Assembly (NCBI RefSeq): GCF_023702225.1
Contig: NZ_JAMQCO010000007.1
Coordinates: forward strand, 209,591-273,590
Origin: Aureimonas altamirensis
GTDB lineage: Bacteria > Pseudomonadota > Alphaproteobacteria > Rhizobiales > Rhizobiaceae
Reading direction: 5' to 3'
Length of the DNA stretch: 64,000 nt
Shown: piece after piece, positions 46,696 to 58,518 of the stretch
Layout of the letters: every line of letters begins with the position of its first letter
Position numbering within the stretch: the stretch's first letter is position 1
The notes under the pieces: model-generated
Database searches by the model: none
What the model was told of the DNA's origin: nothing
The model's input: the letters and a program-made list of their open reading frames with translations, nothing else
Program-made: the position numbers and the translations under genes

Positions 46696-47871
46696 ATGTC
46701 CACCCCATCCGCAACCAAGGTCCTGCCGCTGGCCGCAGGGCTGCTGACCGCCGTCATCGCGTTCTCGTCCAGCTTCTCGGTCATCGTTCAGGGCCTTCGC
46801 GGTGTCGGCGCAACCCCGGCGCAAGCCGCCTCCGGCCTGCTCGCACTTTCGGTCGTCATGGGCCTGTGCAGCATCGTCTATTCCTGGCGCACGCGCATGC
46901 CGATCTCCATCGCCTGGTCGACGCCGGGCGCGGCCTTCCTGGCCATCGCCGGAGTGCCGGAAGGCGGATTTGCGGCCGCCGTCGGCGCTTTCCTGGCAAC
47001 GGGCGCACTGATCGTCCTGACCGGGCTCGTCCGCCCCCTCGGCCGCTGGATCACCGCCGTGCCCCGCTCTCTGGCCAACGCCATGCTGGCCGGCATCCTG
47101 TTCGACCTGTGCGCGGCTCCCGTTCGCGCACTTGCCGAAACGCCGCTGCAGGCGGGCCTGATCGTCGCGACATTCCTGCTGGTCGGCCTGTGGCGCCGGA
47201 TCGCGGCGGTCCCCGTCGCGGCGCTGGTCACGATCGCGCTGGTCGTTCTGGGGCCGGGGGCGGCAGGCCTGCCGGGCGGCACTGACATAGCCGGGGCCGT
47301 GTTCACCATGCCGCAGTTCCATCTGTCGGCGATCATCGGCATCGCCTTGCCGCTCTACGTCATCACGATGGCGTCCCAGAACGTGCCCGGCCTGGCGATC
47401 ATCAAGCTCAACGGCTACGATCCGGCACCCGGGCCCATCTTCGTCACCACGGGCGCGGCAACCATGGCGACGGCGCCGTTCGGTGGCTGCGCCATCAACC
47501 TGGCAGCCATCACCGCCGCCTTGTGCGCCGGGCCCGAGGCCGGCCCCGACAAGGCTCTGCGATATCTGTCCGGCATTTCGTCGGGCATCGCCTATATCGT
47601 CTTCGGCCTTGCGGCAGGCTGGATCGTCGCCTTTGCCGAACATGCGCCCCTGCTGATCGGCACGATTGCCGGACTGGCCCTGCTGGGCGCGTTCGCGGCT
47701 TCCGTCCAGGGCGCGATGGAGGATGCGGGCGAGCGGGAAGCAGCGGCCATCTGCTTCGTCGTCTCGGCATCCGGCGTCGCCTTCTTCGGCGTCAGCGCCG
47801 CTTTCTGGGGCCTCGTCGCCGGCGCGGCGGTCCTGCTGATGAAGCGCGCCGTCTCCGGAGGGGTGATTTAA
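46696..47871 (+). CDS. BenE-family transporter (benzoate/H+ symporter-like)
   Basis: 391 residues, about 12 predicted helices. Family features include the N-terminal LTAVIAFSSSFSVIVQGLRGVG and VIYSW-like segments, and the conserved central MASQNVPGLAIIKLNGYDPAPGP followed by GGCAINLAAITAA. The founding member imports benzoate with protons. No aromatic-degradation genes are nearby, so the substrate is open. Overlaps the next convergent gene by 4 bases. Confidence 0.86.
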   Translation: MSTPSATKVLPLAAGLLTAVIAFSSSFSVIVQGLRGVGATPAQAASGLLALSVVMGLCSIVYSWRTRMPISIAWSTPGAAFLAIAGVPEGGFAAAVGAFLATGALIVLTGLVRPLGRWITAVPRSLANAMLAGILFDLCAAPVRALAETPLQAGLIVATFLLVGLWRRIAAVPVAALVTIALVVLGPGAAGLPGGTDIAGAVFTMPQFHLSAIIGIALPLYVITMASQNVPGLAIIKLNGYDPAPGPIFVTTGAATMATAPFGGCAINLAAITAALCAGPEAGPDKALRYLSGISSGIAYIVFGLAAGWIVAFAEHAPLLIGTIAGLALLGAFAASVQGAMEDAGEREAAAICFVVSASGVAFFGVSAAFWGLVAGAAVLLMKRAVSGGVI

Positions 47872-48485
47872 AGCACCGGGGCGGACAGGTAGGTCGACAG
47901 TCCGACCAGCGCGCCTGCGCCCAGCACGGCGCCGATCAGCAGCCAGGCGGCCGCCATCATGAGCCCGGTACGGTCCTTCGCAGCCGGCGTCGCCATGGCA
48001 TCCTGCAGGTCGGATGCGCTGGCGATGACCAGCTTTCCGCCCTCGCCCCGCGCCGCGACCCGGTCGGAAAGGGCCATGGCGCGATCCCGCTCGACCATCC
48101 GTTCGGCGACATATTCGGTCACCGCATCCACCATGCGCTGGACATCGGTGGATTCGGCCAGCGTCACCCGGCCGAGCCGCGTTTCCCGCAGGAAGCGATA
48201 GGTAATACGGTCGCGTGCCATCGAGATATGCGCCGTCCCGTCCACCCAGTAACGGGGCTGCGGCCCTTCCGACAGGGTGAAATCGAATAGGTCGTCCGTC
48301 GGCGGGACGGCCTCGGCCACCTCCCGCATCTCGTCGGCCAGGCTTCCAAGCCGCGCCTTCTCGGCCTCCCGGATATCGACGACGATGTCGGACCGCTGCG
48401 CTGCGGCGATCTTTGCCGCGCGGACGGCATCCGCCAGTCTGCGCGAGCCCTTGGCAACCGCGATATCGTGTTTCAACTCGGCCAT
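47868..48485 (-). CDS. Tail-anchored hypothetical protein
   Basis: 205 residues from ATG 48485, with GGAG 7 bases upstream. A charged N-terminal half (GSRRLADAVRAAKIAAAQRS, then a helical EAEKARLGSLADEMREVAEA) is followed by a small beta-rich part (RYWVDGTAHISMARDRITYRF). A single C-terminal helix (about 178-200, TGLMMAAAWLLIGAVLGAGA) comes last. That layout suggests a cytoplasmic domain anchored by its tail. No family recognised. Confidence 0.65.
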   Translation of the reverse strand: MAELKHDIAVAKGSRRLADAVRAAKIAAAQRSDIVVDIREAEKARLGSLADEMREVAEAVPPTDDLFDFTLSEGPQPRYWVDGTAHISMARDRITYRFLRETRLGRVTLAESTDVQRMVDAVTEYVAERMVERDRAMALSDRVAARGEGGKLVIASASDLQDAMATPAAKDRTGLMMAAAWLLIGAVLGAGALVGLSTYLSAPVL

Positions 48486-48552
48486 GTCGCAACTCCGATG
48501 CATTCCGCATTCCGGAGGGCATTAGACACCGGCGCTCGTTAAGAAAGTGCGA

Positions 48553-48573
48553 CGGCGGGCTTCAGGCCCGCCG
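48553..48573 (-). terminator. Terminator hairpin after leuA
   Basis: CGGCGGGC and GCCCGCCG pair over a 5-base loop, 12 bases past the leuA stop, followed in the transcript by TCGCACTTTCTT. The U-run is weak but the stem is very stable. Confidence 0.5.
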
Positions 48574-48585
48574 CCGCCATGCGGA

Positions 48586-50442
<1,857 letters not shown>

Positions 50443-50532
50443 TCAACGGGCCCGACGACCGCCGCTAAGGAGAAGAAGAAGGCCGAGACCGGCAGACGCG
50501 AAAACGCCGGCGTTGCCGCCAGACCTTTCCAT
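50443..50532 (-). CDS. leuL: Leucine-rich leader peptide of leuA (attenuator peptide)
   Basis: A 29-codon frame (or 37 codons from an in-frame ATG at 50556) begins MERSGGNAGVFASAGLG and continues LLLLLSGGRRAR before TGA. Six of seven successive codons in its middle are leucine (CTC GGC CTT CTT CTT CTC CTT). It lies in the 303-base gap upstream of leuA on the same strand. Downstream of the stop are GC-rich repeats (CCGGC/GCCGG, GGACGT/ACGTCC), but no clear U-run. CCTT-GAG-AAGG covers the leuA ribosome-binding site. Control could therefore act on translation rather than termination. Confidence 0.68.
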   Translation of the reverse strand: MERSGGNAGVFASAGLGLLLLLSGGRRAR

Positions 50533-50610
50533 TCCGTGTGCCGCGTGAATCGTCATGGCTGCAAATTGCTTCGCCTCCGGCGCAAAAGCAAGCCCCTTGT
50601 GGTTATGCTT

Positions 50611-51507
50611 TCACAGGACCGGCACCCCGGTCTGCTTCGCCTCTTCCTCGGGCTCGACATGGATCAGGACGCGCGCCGCCGGGAAGCCTTCCTGCAGGGC
50701 ATCCTCGATCCGGTCGCAGATGGCATGGGACTCGCCCACCGTCATGGTGCTGGGCACAACCATGTGGAATTCGATGAAGAAGGCGGGGCCGGCATGGCGC
50801 GTCTTAAGGTCGTGCACTTCCAGTGCACCGTCGGCCCGCTGCGAGATGATATCGCGAACCAGGTCCAGTTCCTGCGGATCCATGGCCTGGTCCATGAGGC
50901 CCGAGAGCGAGGAGGTGACCACCTTCACCCCTTCGCGCAGGATGTTGAGCGCCACAAGTGCTGCCATCAGCGGGTCGAGGATGTGCCAGCCCGTCGCCAC
51001 CGCCAGGAACAGCCCCGCCAGAACGCCGACCGAGGTGAAGACGTCGGCCATGATATGCCGCCCGTCGGCCACCAGCGCGGGCGACCGCCGCGCCTTGCCC
51101 TGCCGCAGCAGGAACAATGCCCAGAAGGCGTTGATGGCCGTTGCGACGGCATTGATGGCCATGCCCTTGAAGGGCGTGTCCAGCGTGCGCGGCTCCAGAT
51201 AGGCTCCCCATGCCTCGCGCAGGATCAGCAGCGCGGCGACGGTGATGAGGACGCCCTCCAGGACGGCCGAGAAATATTCCGCCTTGTGGTGTCCGAAGGG
51301 GTGGTCGGCGTCGGCCGGGCGCGCGGAGACGTTGATGGCCCACAGCGCCGCCAGGCTGGCGACCACGTTGACGACGGACTCCAGCGCGTCCGAGTACAGG
51401 GCGACCGAGCCCGTCACCAGGAAGGCAAGGTATTTCAGCCCCAGCACCACCACGGCGACGACGATTGTCGTCATGGCGATCTGGTTGGCGGTCTTCAGTT
51501 GCACCAC
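50611..51507 (-). CDS. Cation diffusion facilitator (CDF) family efflux protein
   Basis: 298 residues, GTG start at 51507 with GGAGG about 9 bases upstream. Six predicted helices; the CDF metal site is seen in SVALYSDALESVVNVVASL (Asp) and ADADHPFGHHKAEYFSAV. A cytoplasmic C-terminal domain (LMDQAMDPQELDL, SHAICDRIEDAL) completes the fold. It exports Zn2+, Fe2+ or similar. Only 16 bases after trpE(G), so probably on the same transcript, an unusual pairing. Confidence 0.88.
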   Translation of the reverse strand: MVQLKTANQIAMTTIVVAVVVLGLKYLAFLVTGSVALYSDALESVVNVVASLAALWAINVSARPADADHPFGHHKAEYFSAVLEGVLITVAALLILREAWGAYLEPRTLDTPFKGMAINAVATAINAFWALFLLRQGKARRSPALVADGRHIMADVFTSVGVLAGLFLAVATGWHILDPLMAALVALNILREGVKVVTSSLSGLMDQAMDPQELDLVRDIISQRADGALEVHDLKTRHAGPAFFIEFHMVVPSTMTVGESHAICDRIEDALQEGFPAARVLIHVEPEEEAKQTGVPVL

Positions 51508-51523
51508 GCCGACGCCCTCCGGC

Positions 51524-53713
51524 CTAAGCAGCCTTGACCCTGACCTTGCGCGGCAGGTTGGCGACGATGTTCTCGATCATGCGCATCCCGGCTTCGCCGC
51601 CGAGGCTCATGATGCTTTCGGGGTGGAACTGGACCGCGGCCACAGGCTCGCTGCGATGCTCGAAAGCCATGACGATGCCGTCGTCCGTTTCGGCCGTCAC
51701 GTCGAAATCGCGCGGCAGACGCACCGGGTCCGCGAAGATCGAGTGGTAGCGTCCCACCGTCACCTCCGAAGGCAGCCCGTCGAAGATCACGCCCGGCCGG
51801 TTGACGCGAATGCGCGATGGCTTGCCGTGCACGGGAACGTGCAGGGTGCGCAGCGTACCGCCATAGGCTTCCGCCAGGGCTTGCAGGCCCAGGCAGACGC
51901 CGAAGATCGGCAGGTTGCGCCGGCGCGACGCGTCGATCGTGGCGCGGCAATCGAAATCGTCCGGGTTGCCCGGCCCCGGCGAGAGCACGACGAGGTCGGG
52001 CTGCACGCGGTCGAAGATTTCGGCGGGCACGGGCGTGCGTACGGTCGTCACCTCGGCGCCCGTCTGCCGGATGTAGTTCGCCAGCGTGTGCACGAAGCTG
52101 TCCTCGTGGTCCACCAGCAGAACGCGCACCCCCTCGCCCACGGGCACGCGGGCCGCCTGCTCGGGGCGGACAGTGTCGGCCCCCGCCTCGCGGATGGCAG
52201 CCAGGAAGGCCGATGCCTTCAACTCGGTCTCGGCCTCTTCCTCCTCCGGGTTGGAATCGTAGAGCAGGGTAGCGCCGGCGCGCACCTCGGCGATGCCGTT
52301 GCGCAGGCGGATGGTGCGCAGCGTCAGCCCGGTATTCATGTCGCCGTTGAAATGCATCATGCCCACCGCCCCGCCATACCAGGCGCGCGGGCTCTTCTCG
52401 TGGCTTTCGATGAAGCGCATGGCCCACAGCTTGGGCGCGCCCGTCACCGTCACGGCCCAGGCATGCGACAGGAAGGCGTCCATCGCGTCCATGCCGTCGC
52501 GCAGGCGTCCCTCGATATGGTCCACGGTGTGGATCAGTCGCGAATACATCTCGATCTGCCGCCGGCCGATGACGCGGACCGAACCCGGCTCGCAGACGCG
52601 GCTCTTGTCGTTGCGATCGACATCGGAGCACATGGTGAGCTCCGACTCGTCCTTGCGGGAATTCAACAACTTGAGGATCTGCTCGGAGTCGGAGATCGCA
52701 TCGTCGCCGCGGCGGATCGTGCCGGAGATCGGGCACGTCTCCACCCTGCGTCCGCTGACGCGCACGAACATTTCCGGGCTCGCGCCGATCAGGAATTCGT
52801 TGTCGCCGAGATTGATGAAGAAGGAATAGGGCGACGGGTTGATCGCCTTCAGCCGGCGCGATACGGCGGACGGCGCCGTCCGGCACTCTTCGTAGAAGGT
52901 CTGGCCCGGCACGACCTCGAAAAGGTCGCCGCGCATGAACTTCTCCTTGGCGCGGCGCACCAGGCGCGCATATTCGCCGGGCTCGTGGTCGCCCCGCGCA
53001 GGCGCGGCTTCCGCCGCGCGGTAGGGCGCGTCGGGGCCGCCACCAGGCAGCCCTTCCGTGGACAGGCCGTCCCTGGAAAACTCGAAACTGTCGATATAGG
53101 CCGTCGCCGAATAATGGTCCGCCGTGTGCACCTCGTCCGGCAGGAACAGGACGAGGTCGCGCTGGTCGTCCGGCCGGGCCAGATGCTGCGTCACGGGGTC
53201 GAACTGGAAGGCGAGGTCGTAGCCGAAGGCGCCGTAGAGCCCGAGATCGCCGTTCTCGTGGGACTTGAACAGCTGGACGATGAGCCGCAGGACCGAGAAG
53301 ACGGTCGGCATGCGCGAGCGCTCTTCCTCGGTGAAGGCGCGGTCCGGCTCCTTGACCGTCAGGTCGATGCGGCCACCCTCGTGCGTCATGGCGGCGATAT
53401 CGGCATTGCCGTCGATGGCCGGCTGGATCAGGCTGACGAGCACTTCGCCGCGCGGGTTCAGCGCCTCGATCCGCATCCTGCGGCCGCTGGCCGTGATGAC
53501 GACCGGCGGATCCACGATCGCCGTATCCCAGCGCGTATAGCGGCCCGGATACTCGTAATTGGACGAGAAGACGGCGCCGCGCCGCGTATCTAGCCGGTCG
53601 ATCACCGGGTCGATGGCGCCGGCATATTCGATCGGCTTGCGCCGGCGGGTTATGGTAACGCCGCCCTCCGTCACATAGCTTTCCGTGACCTCGGACTGAC
53701 TATCCAGGCTCAT
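51524..53713 (-). CDS. trpE: Fused anthranilate synthase TrpE-TrpG
   Basis: Makes anthranilate from chorismate and glutamine. 729 residues from ATG 53713. The N-terminal ~510 residues are the TrpE component ([55 protein letters not shown]). The C-terminal ~200 are the TrpG glutaminase with the nucleophile in [15 protein letters not shown] and the His-Glu pair near [10 protein letters not shown]. The fused trpE(G) is typical of Rhizobiales. A Trp-Trp leader peptide and attenuator hairpin precede it. The start at 53713 follows GGGAAGGCGAGG. Confidence 0.95.
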   Translation of the reverse strand: MSLDSQSEVTESYVTEGGVTITRRRKPIEYAGAIDPVIDRLDTRRGAVFSSNYEYPGRYTRWDTAIVDPPVVITASGRRMRIEALNPRGEVLVSLIQPAIDGNADIAAMTHEGGRIDLTVKEPDRAFTEEERSRMPTVFSVLRLIVQLFKSHENGDLGLYGAFGYDLAFQFDPVTQHLARPDDQRDLVLFLPDEVHTADHYSATAYIDSFEFSRDGLSTEGLPGGGPDAPYRAAEAAPARGDHEPGEYARLVRRAKEKFMRGDLFEVVPGQTFYEECRTAPSAVSRRLKAINPSPYSFFINLGDNEFLIGASPEMFVRVSGRRVETCPISGTIRRGDDAISDSEQILKLLNSRKDESELTMCSDVDRNDKSRVCEPGSVRVIGRRQIEMYSRLIHTVDHIEGRLRDGMDAMDAFLSHAWAVTVTGAPKLWAMRFIESHEKSPRAWYGGAVGMMHFNGDMNTGLTLRTIRLRNGIAEVRAGATLLYDSNPEEEEAETELKASAFLAAIREAGADTVRPEQAARVPVGEGVRVLLVDHEDSFVHTLANYIRQTGAEVTTVRTPVPAEIFDRVQPDLVVLSPGPGNPDDFDCRATIDASRRRNLPIFGVCLGLQALAEAYGGTLRTLHVPVHGKPSRIRVNRPGVIFDGLPSEVTVGRYHSIFADPVRLPRDFDVTAETDDGIVMAFEHRSEPVAAVQFHPESIMSLGGEAGMRMIENIVANLPRKVRVKAA

Positions 53714-53756
53714 CCTCGCCTTCCCTTCGCAAAAAGCCTCGGCGGCGGCACAAACG

Positions 53757-53785
53757 AAAAAGGCCGCCGGTTTCCCGTGGCGGCC
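53757..53785 (-). terminator. trp attenuator terminator
   Basis: GGCCGCC and GGCGGCC (53762-53768 with 53779-53785) pair over a 10-base loop and are followed in the transcript by TTTTTCG. It lies between the trpL stop and the trpE(G) start, exactly where the attenuator should be. When tryptophan is ample the hairpin would end transcription, releasing a short leader RNA. Confidence 0.85.
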
Positions 53786-53821
53786 CATCTGATCGAACAC
53801 ACGAATGGTCGTCGGCCGCCG

Positions 53822-53869
53822 TCAGCGAGCCTGCCACCAAAGCCTGTCGTTCGCGCACATCATGTTCAT
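53822..53869 (-). CDS. trpL: trp operon leader peptide
   Basis: Fifteen codons: MNMMCANDRLWWQAR then TGA. The tandem tryptophan codons and the WWxAR end resemble the rhizobial trp leader peptide. Ribosome stalling at the Trp codons under tryptophan shortage would prevent the attenuator hairpin. A GCTAAC hexamer lies about 9 bases before the ATG, so a leaderless mRNA starting at the ATG, as described in Sinorhizobium, is possible. Confidence 0.85.
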   Translation of the reverse strand: MNMMCANDRLWWQAR

Positions 53870-53896
53870 GGGCAAAGCGTTAGCGCCTGCCGGCCC

Positions 53897-53924
53897 GGCG
53901 CGCAAACGAAAAACGATGCGCGCC
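53897..53924 (-). terminator. Hairpin between fhs and trpL
   Basis: GGCGCGC and GCGCGCC pair across a 14-base T-rich loop (transcript sense ATCGTTTTTCGTTT), starting 32 bases after the fhs stop. It may end the fhs transcript. It also overlaps the expected -35 region of the trp promoter. Confidence 0.4.
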
Positions 53925-53956
53925 CGAACTTGCCTTTGCTTTGCAACTCCAAGTCT

Positions 53957-55636
53957 TCAGGAGAGGCCTTCGACAAGGCCGTCGAGGCCCAGCGAGATAT
54001 GCTCCGCAGCCGGCACGCGCGGCAGCCCCGGCATGGTCAGGATATCGCCGCAGATGACGACGACGAACCCCGCTCCGGCCGACAGCCTGACATCGCGGAT
54101 ATGCACGATATGCCCCTCGGGCGCGCCGATCAGCGCCGGATCGGTCGAGAAGGAATAGGGCGTCTTGGCGAGGCAGACCGGCAGATGGCCGAAGCCCGCC
54201 GCCTCGAACCGCTCCAGTTCCTTCATCACCTGCGGCTCGGCCGTCACCGCCCGGCCGCGATAGATGCGGCGCACGACGGTTTCGACCTTGTCGATCAAGC
54301 TGAGCTCGTCGGCATAGATTGGGGCGAACTCGGCGGTGCCGCCATCGGCCAGGGCCGCCACCTTCTCGGCCAGCTCCAGGATGCCGGAAGAGCCTTCCGC
54401 CCAATGCCGGCACACGACGGCCTCCACCCCCATGCGCGCCACATAGGCCTTGAGGGCATCGAGCTCGGCCGTGGTGTCCGTTCCGAAATGGTTGATCGCC
54501 ACGATGACGGGTACGCCGAAGCCGCGCACATTCTCGATGTGGCGGCCCAGATTGGCGGCGCCCTTGCGCAGCGCCTCGACATTCTCGCTTCCCAGCGCCG
54601 ACCGGGCGACGCCGCCATTCATCTTCAGTGCGCGCACGGTGGCCACGATCACCGTCGCGTCGGGGCGCAGGCCGGCCATGCGGCACTTGATATCGAAGAA
54701 CTTTTCCGCGCCGAGATCGGCGCCGAAGCCGGCTTCGGTGACGACGTAGTCGGCCAGCTTCAAGGCCGCCTTCGTGGCCACCACGGAGTTGCAGCCATGG
54801 GCGATATTGGCAAAGGGGCCGCCATGCACGAAGGCCGGGTTGTTTTCCAGCGTCTGGACGAGGTTGGGCAGCATCGCGTCGCGCAGCAGCGCCGCCATCG
54901 CGCCGGTTGCCTTCAGGTCGCCGGCGGTGACGGCGCTTCTGTCGTGGCGATAGCCCACCACGATACGGCCCAGCCGGGCCTCCAGGTCGGCAATGTCGGC
55001 GGCAAGGCATACGATGGCCATGACTTCCGATGCGACGGTGATGTCGAAGCCGGTCTCGCGCGGCAGGCCGTTGGCCGGCCCGCCGAGGGATACGACGATA
55101 TCGCGCAGCGCACGGTCGTTCATGTCCACCACACGCCGCCAGACGACGCGGCGTGGATCGAGCCCCAGTGCGTTGCCCCAGTGGATATGATTGTCCACCA
55201 TTGCCGCCAGCAGATTGTGCGCCGAGGTGATGGCGTGGAAATCGCCGGTGAAATGCAGGTTGATGTCTTCCATGGGCACCACCTGCGCCCTTCCGCCGCC
55301 GGCCGCGCCGCCCTTCTGGCCGAAGCAGGGGCCGAGCGAGGGCTCGCGCAGGCAGATCGCGGCCTTGCGGCCAATGGCGTTCAGCCCGTCGCCGAGGCCC
55401 ACCGTCGTCGTGGTCTTGCCCTCTCCGGCGGGCGTCGGATTGATCGCCGTCACCAGGATGAGCCTGCCGTCGGGGCGACCGGACAGCCCGTCCAGAAACG
55501 CGCGCTCCACCTTTGCCTTGTCGCGCCCGTACGGCACCAGCGCCTCGTCGGGTATGTCCAGGCGCGCCGCCACCTCGGCGATCGGCCGCTTGGAAGCCGC
55601 CCGCGATATTTCGATGTCGGATGGAAATGCGGTCAC
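53957..55636 (-). CDS. fhs: Formate-tetrahydrofolate ligase
   Basis: Activates formate with ATP to 10-formyl-tetrahydrofolate. 559 residues from a GTG at 55636 ([20 protein letters not shown]), with GAGGGG 7 bases upstream. This gives the normal family length. Signatures include [20 protein letters not shown] (P-loop), [20 protein letters not shown] and [18 protein letters not shown]. With folD and purU elsewhere in the window it completes an interconversion set for formyl-folate. Confidence 0.94.
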   Translation of the reverse strand: MTAFPSDIEISRAASKRPIAEVAARLDIPDEALVPYGRDKAKVERAFLDGLSGRPDGRLILVTAINPTPAGEGKTTTTVGLGDGLNAIGRKAAICLREPSLGPCFGQKGGAAGGGRAQVVPMEDINLHFTGDFHAITSAHNLLAAMVDNHIHWGNALGLDPRRVVWRRVVDMNDRALRDIVVSLGGPANGLPRETGFDITVASEVMAIVCLAADIADLEARLGRIVVGYRHDRSAVTAGDLKATGAMAALLRDAMLPNLVQTLENNPAFVHGGPFANIAHGCNSVVATKAALKLADYVVTEAGFGADLGAEKFFDIKCRMAGLRPDATVIVATVRALKMNGGVARSALGSENVEALRKGAANLGRHIENVRGFGVPVIVAINHFGTDTTAELDALKAYVARMGVEAVVCRHWAEGSSGILELAEKVAALADGGTAEFAPIYADELSLIDKVETVVRRIYRGRAVTAEPQVMKELERFEAAGFGHLPVCLAKTPYSFSTDPALIGAPEGHIVHIRDVRLSAGAGFVVVICGDILTMPGLPRVPAAEHISLGLDGLVEGLS

Positions 55637-55777
55637 GTCGAATCCCCTCGAAGGTCGGGCCTGTCGCTTTGCGGCGCACCATAATGGCCGGGCGCCGCCG
55701 CGCCAACCGCTGGACAAAAAACCTGCCTGCCGTAGGTTTGTCACATTCCGGAAAGCAACAGGGAGGTCAAAGACCCC

Positions 55778-56620
55778 GTGGAATGGATCACCAGTCACAA
55801 GATCCCGATCGGCCGCTACGGCGAAGACGGGTTCGATTGGCTCATCGGCAACTTCCTGCCCTTCTTCGACGCCCTCAGCGCCGGCCTCTCGGCGATCATC
55901 GGCTGGATCACCTACGCACTCGAGACGCCGCCGCCCCTCGCCGTCATCGCGGCCTTCGCGCTGTTCGCTTTCGTCATGCGGCGCACCATCGCCGCCCCCC
56001 TCATGACCGCACTGGGCCTCATGCTGATCGTCAACCTCGGCTATTGGCGCGAGACGACGCAGACGCTGGCGCTGGTTCTCTCGGCCACGGCGGTCTGCAT
56101 GGCCATCGGCGTGCCGCTGGGCATCCTGGCGGCGCGCCGGCAGTGGATCTACAACGTCATGCGGCCGGTGCTGGACCTGATGCAGACCATTCCGACCTTC
56201 GTCTATCTCATTCCCGCGCTCATCCTGTTCGGCCTCGGCACCGTACCGGGCCTCGTCGCCACCGTCATCTTCGCCCTGCCCGCTTCCATCCGGCTGACGC
56301 GGCTGGGTATCGTATCCACCCCGGCGCAACTGCTGGAAGCCGGGGACGCGTTCGGCGCCACGGGGTTGCAGCGCCTGTTCAGCATCGAGATTCCCAACGC
56401 GCTGCCGCAGATCATGGCCGGCCTGACGCAGACGATCATGCTGTCGCTGTCCATGGTGGTCATCGCCGCGCTGGTCGGCGCGCCGGGGCTCGGCGTGCCG
56501 GTCCTGCGCGCGCTCAACACGGTGGATATCGCGCGCGGGCTGGAGGCCGGGCTGGCCATCGTGATCCTCGCCATCATCCTCGACCGTTTCTTCCGCATCG
56601 ACGAAGGAGGCAGCCGATGA
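55778..56620 (+). CDS. choW: Choline/betaine-type ABC transporter permease (ChoW/ProW-like)
   Basis: 280 residues from GTG 55778 with GGGAGG upstream. It has five to six helices and the permease loop [28 protein letters not shown]. The N-terminal extracytoplasmic stretch ([21 protein letters not shown]) is typical of quaternary-amine transporters. The binding protein that normally accompanies it (ChoX/ProX) is absent from both sides. The stop overlaps the ATPase start by 4 bases. Confidence 0.83.
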   Translation: MEWITSHKIPIGRYGEDGFDWLIGNFLPFFDALSAGLSAIIGWITYALETPPPLAVIAAFALFAFVMRRTIAAPLMTALGLMLIVNLGYWRETTQTLALVLSATAVCMAIGVPLGILAARRQWIYNVMRPVLDLMQTIPTFVYLIPALILFGLGTVPGLVATVIFALPASIRLTRLGIVSTPAQLLEAGDAFGATGLQRLFSIEIPNALPQIMAGLTQTIMLSLSMVVIAALVGAPGLGVPVLRALNTVDIARGLEAGLAIVILAIILDRFFRIDEGGSR

Positions 56621-57681
56621 AGCCCATCGTCTCGTTCCAGAATGTGAGCATCGTCTTCGGCGACGGGGAAAAGCGCGCCCTCGAAATGGTGGACCAGAAC
56701 AAGTCGCGCGCCGAAATCCGCGAGGCCACCGGTGCGACGCTCGGCGTCGCCAACGCCACGCTGGACATCCATGAGGGCGAAATCGCCGTGCTGATGGGGT
56801 TGTCCGGATCGGGCAAGTCCACGCTGATCCGCGCCGTCAACGGCCTGGCGCCCGTCTCGCGCGGGCGGGTAGTGGTGGATACCGGCAAGGGCGCGGTCGA
56901 CATCCAGTCCGCGGGCTCGCGCCGGCTGCGCGAATTGCGCCGCCACGAAGTGGCGATGGTCTTCCAGCAATTCGCTCTGCTGCCATGGCGCAGCGTCGTG
57001 GACAACGTCGCGCTCGGGCTGCAATTCGCCGGCGTCTCCAGGGCGGACCGTCGTCGCCAGGCGATGGAGAAGCTGGAGATCGTCGGCCTGCAGGATTGGG
57101 CGCACAGCCGCGTCGGCGAGTTGTCGGGCGGCATGCAACAGCGCGTGGGACTGGCCCGCGCCTTCGCCACCGACGCGCCCGTCCTCCTGATGGACGAACC
57201 CTTTTCGGCGCTCGACCCGCTCATCCGCGCCAAGCTGCAGGACGAACTTCTCGAAAGCCAGGCCAGATTCAGGAAGACGATCATCTTCGTCAGCCACGAT
57301 CTGGACGAGGCGTTCAAGCTGGGAAACCGCATCGCCATCATGGAAGGCGGACATATCGTGCAGGTGGGCACCGCCAGCGAGATCGTGCGCAATCCGTCCG
57401 GCGACTACGTGGCGGACTTCGTCGCCCATGTGAACCCGATGAACGTGCTGACGGCCGAAGACGCGATGGTTTCGATGCAGGGCGCCTCCCTTGAGACGCC
57501 GCTCGCCTCGGCGGTCAGCCGCGAGACGCCCCTGCGCCGCGTGATGGAAACGTTGCACAGGCGCGGCGGCGAGGTTCTGGTGTCCGACAAGGGCCATGTC
57601 GTCGGCCGCGTCGGCGCTTCCGAGGTTGTCGCGGCGCTGGTGCGCGAGCGCGCCTCAACCAATGGAGAGGCGGCGGCGTGA
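56617..57681 (+). CDS. choV: Choline/betaine-type ABC transporter ATP-binding protein (ChoV/ProV-like)
   Basis: 354 residues from ATG 56617 (GGAGG upstream). The insertion [20 protein letters not shown] before the Walker [10 protein letters not shown] is characteristic of the ChoV/ProV group. The signature [15 protein letters not shown] and Walker [13 protein letters not shown] follow. A C-terminal region after 260 stands where CBS or regulatory domains sit in ProV. The 3' end overlaps the convergent NlpC/P60 gene by 27 bases. Confidence 0.85.
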   Translation: MKPIVSFQNVSIVFGDGEKRALEMVDQNKSRAEIREATGATLGVANATLDIHEGEIAVLMGLSGSGKSTLIRAVNGLAPVSRGRVVVDTGKGAVDIQSAGSRRLRELRRHEVAMVFQQFALLPWRSVVDNVALGLQFAGVSRADRRRQAMEKLEIVGLQDWAHSRVGELSGGMQQRVGLARAFATDAPVLLMDEPFSALDPLIRAKLQDELLESQARFRKTIIFVSHDLDEAFKLGNRIAIMEGGHIVQVGTASEIVRNPSGDYVADFVAHVNPMNVLTAEDAMVSMQGASLETPLASAVSRETPLRRVMETLHRRGGEVLVSDKGHVVGRVGASEVVAALVRERASTNGEAAA

Positions 57682-58518
57682 GGTGATGGGCGAGCCCTTC
57701 GCGGCGGCCCGCGCCTCGGCTGTCGCCAGGGGCTCCGACGCCACCATCATGTGATGGGCATTGGCATGCAGCAGCGTCCTTGCGTCCCGCATGATGCCGA
57801 CATGCCCTTTCCAGAAGACCAGGTCGCCGCGCCGCATCGGTTCGCCGGGCGCAAGCGGCGCGCCTGCTTCCGCCTCCTGCATGTCGGTGTCGCGCGGAAG
57901 GGCCAGGCCAGCCATGCCGGCCGCCAGCTGCACCAGGCCCGAGCAGTCGATGCCGAGGGCGGATTTGCCGCCCCAGAGATAGGGCGCGTTCATCAGCCCC
58001 TCGGCGATGCCGACGAAGTTCGCGCCCGGAGCGTCGGCCACCGGCCGGCAATGGCGTGCCACGACGGCGCCGAAGGGCTGCACGAGGACATACGCCCCGT
58101 TGACGTCTTCGGCCGTGCCGGCGGCGACTATTCCCGCGCCCATGGTGAGGCCACCCAGAGGCGGCCGCTTGATGTCCGGCCCCGGAAAGACGAGCGTGCG
58201 CGGCGCGGTGACAATGTGCGTCGGTGCGGCGGCGTCGAAGGCGACGACCTCCGACGGCATCCAGCCGACATAGCGGTCCGACGCCAGTTGCACCCACATC
58301 CAGCCTTCGCCCGTATCCTCGAACACGGTCAGCGCCTCGCCGCAAAGGGCCTCCGTTTCCAGCGGCGCATCCGATGCCGGACGCCGCCGCAGAGGCGCCA
58401 GCGGCGCGATTATGCGGGCCGGGCGGCCATCGACGAACCGCTCCGCAGTGACCTGCCCTTTCAGGCGCGCGTCGGCCAGATCGGGTCGGGCGGCGTTGCG
58501 ACGCCGGTCGAGGGTCAT
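57655..58518 (-). CDS. NlpC/P60-family cysteine peptidase with SH3 domain
   Basis: 287 residues from ATG 58518. An SH3-like N-terminal part (about 25-130, including GWMWVQLASDRYVGWMPSEVV) precedes the NlpC/P60 domain. Its catalytic Cys lies in GIDCSGLVQLAAG, and the His in VFWKGHVGIM. Related enzymes cut peptide stems of peptidoglycan or murein peptides. No signal peptide is obvious, consistent with a cytosolic murein-peptide recycling role. Its start overlaps the aminopeptidase stop by 4 bases. Confidence 0.87.
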   Translation of the reverse strand: MTLDRRRNAARPDLADARLKGQVTAERFVDGRPARIIAPLAPLRRRPASDAPLETEALCGEALTVFEDTGEGWMWVQLASDRYVGWMPSEVVAFDAAAPTHIVTAPRTLVFPGPDIKRPPLGGLTMGAGIVAAGTAEDVNGAYVLVQPFGAVVARHCRPVADAPGANFVGIAEGLMNAPYLWGGKSALGIDCSGLVQLAAGMAGLALPRDTDMQEAEAGAPLAPGEPMRRGDLVFWKGHVGIMRDARTLLHANAHHMMVASEPLATAEARAAAKGSPITSRRRLSIG

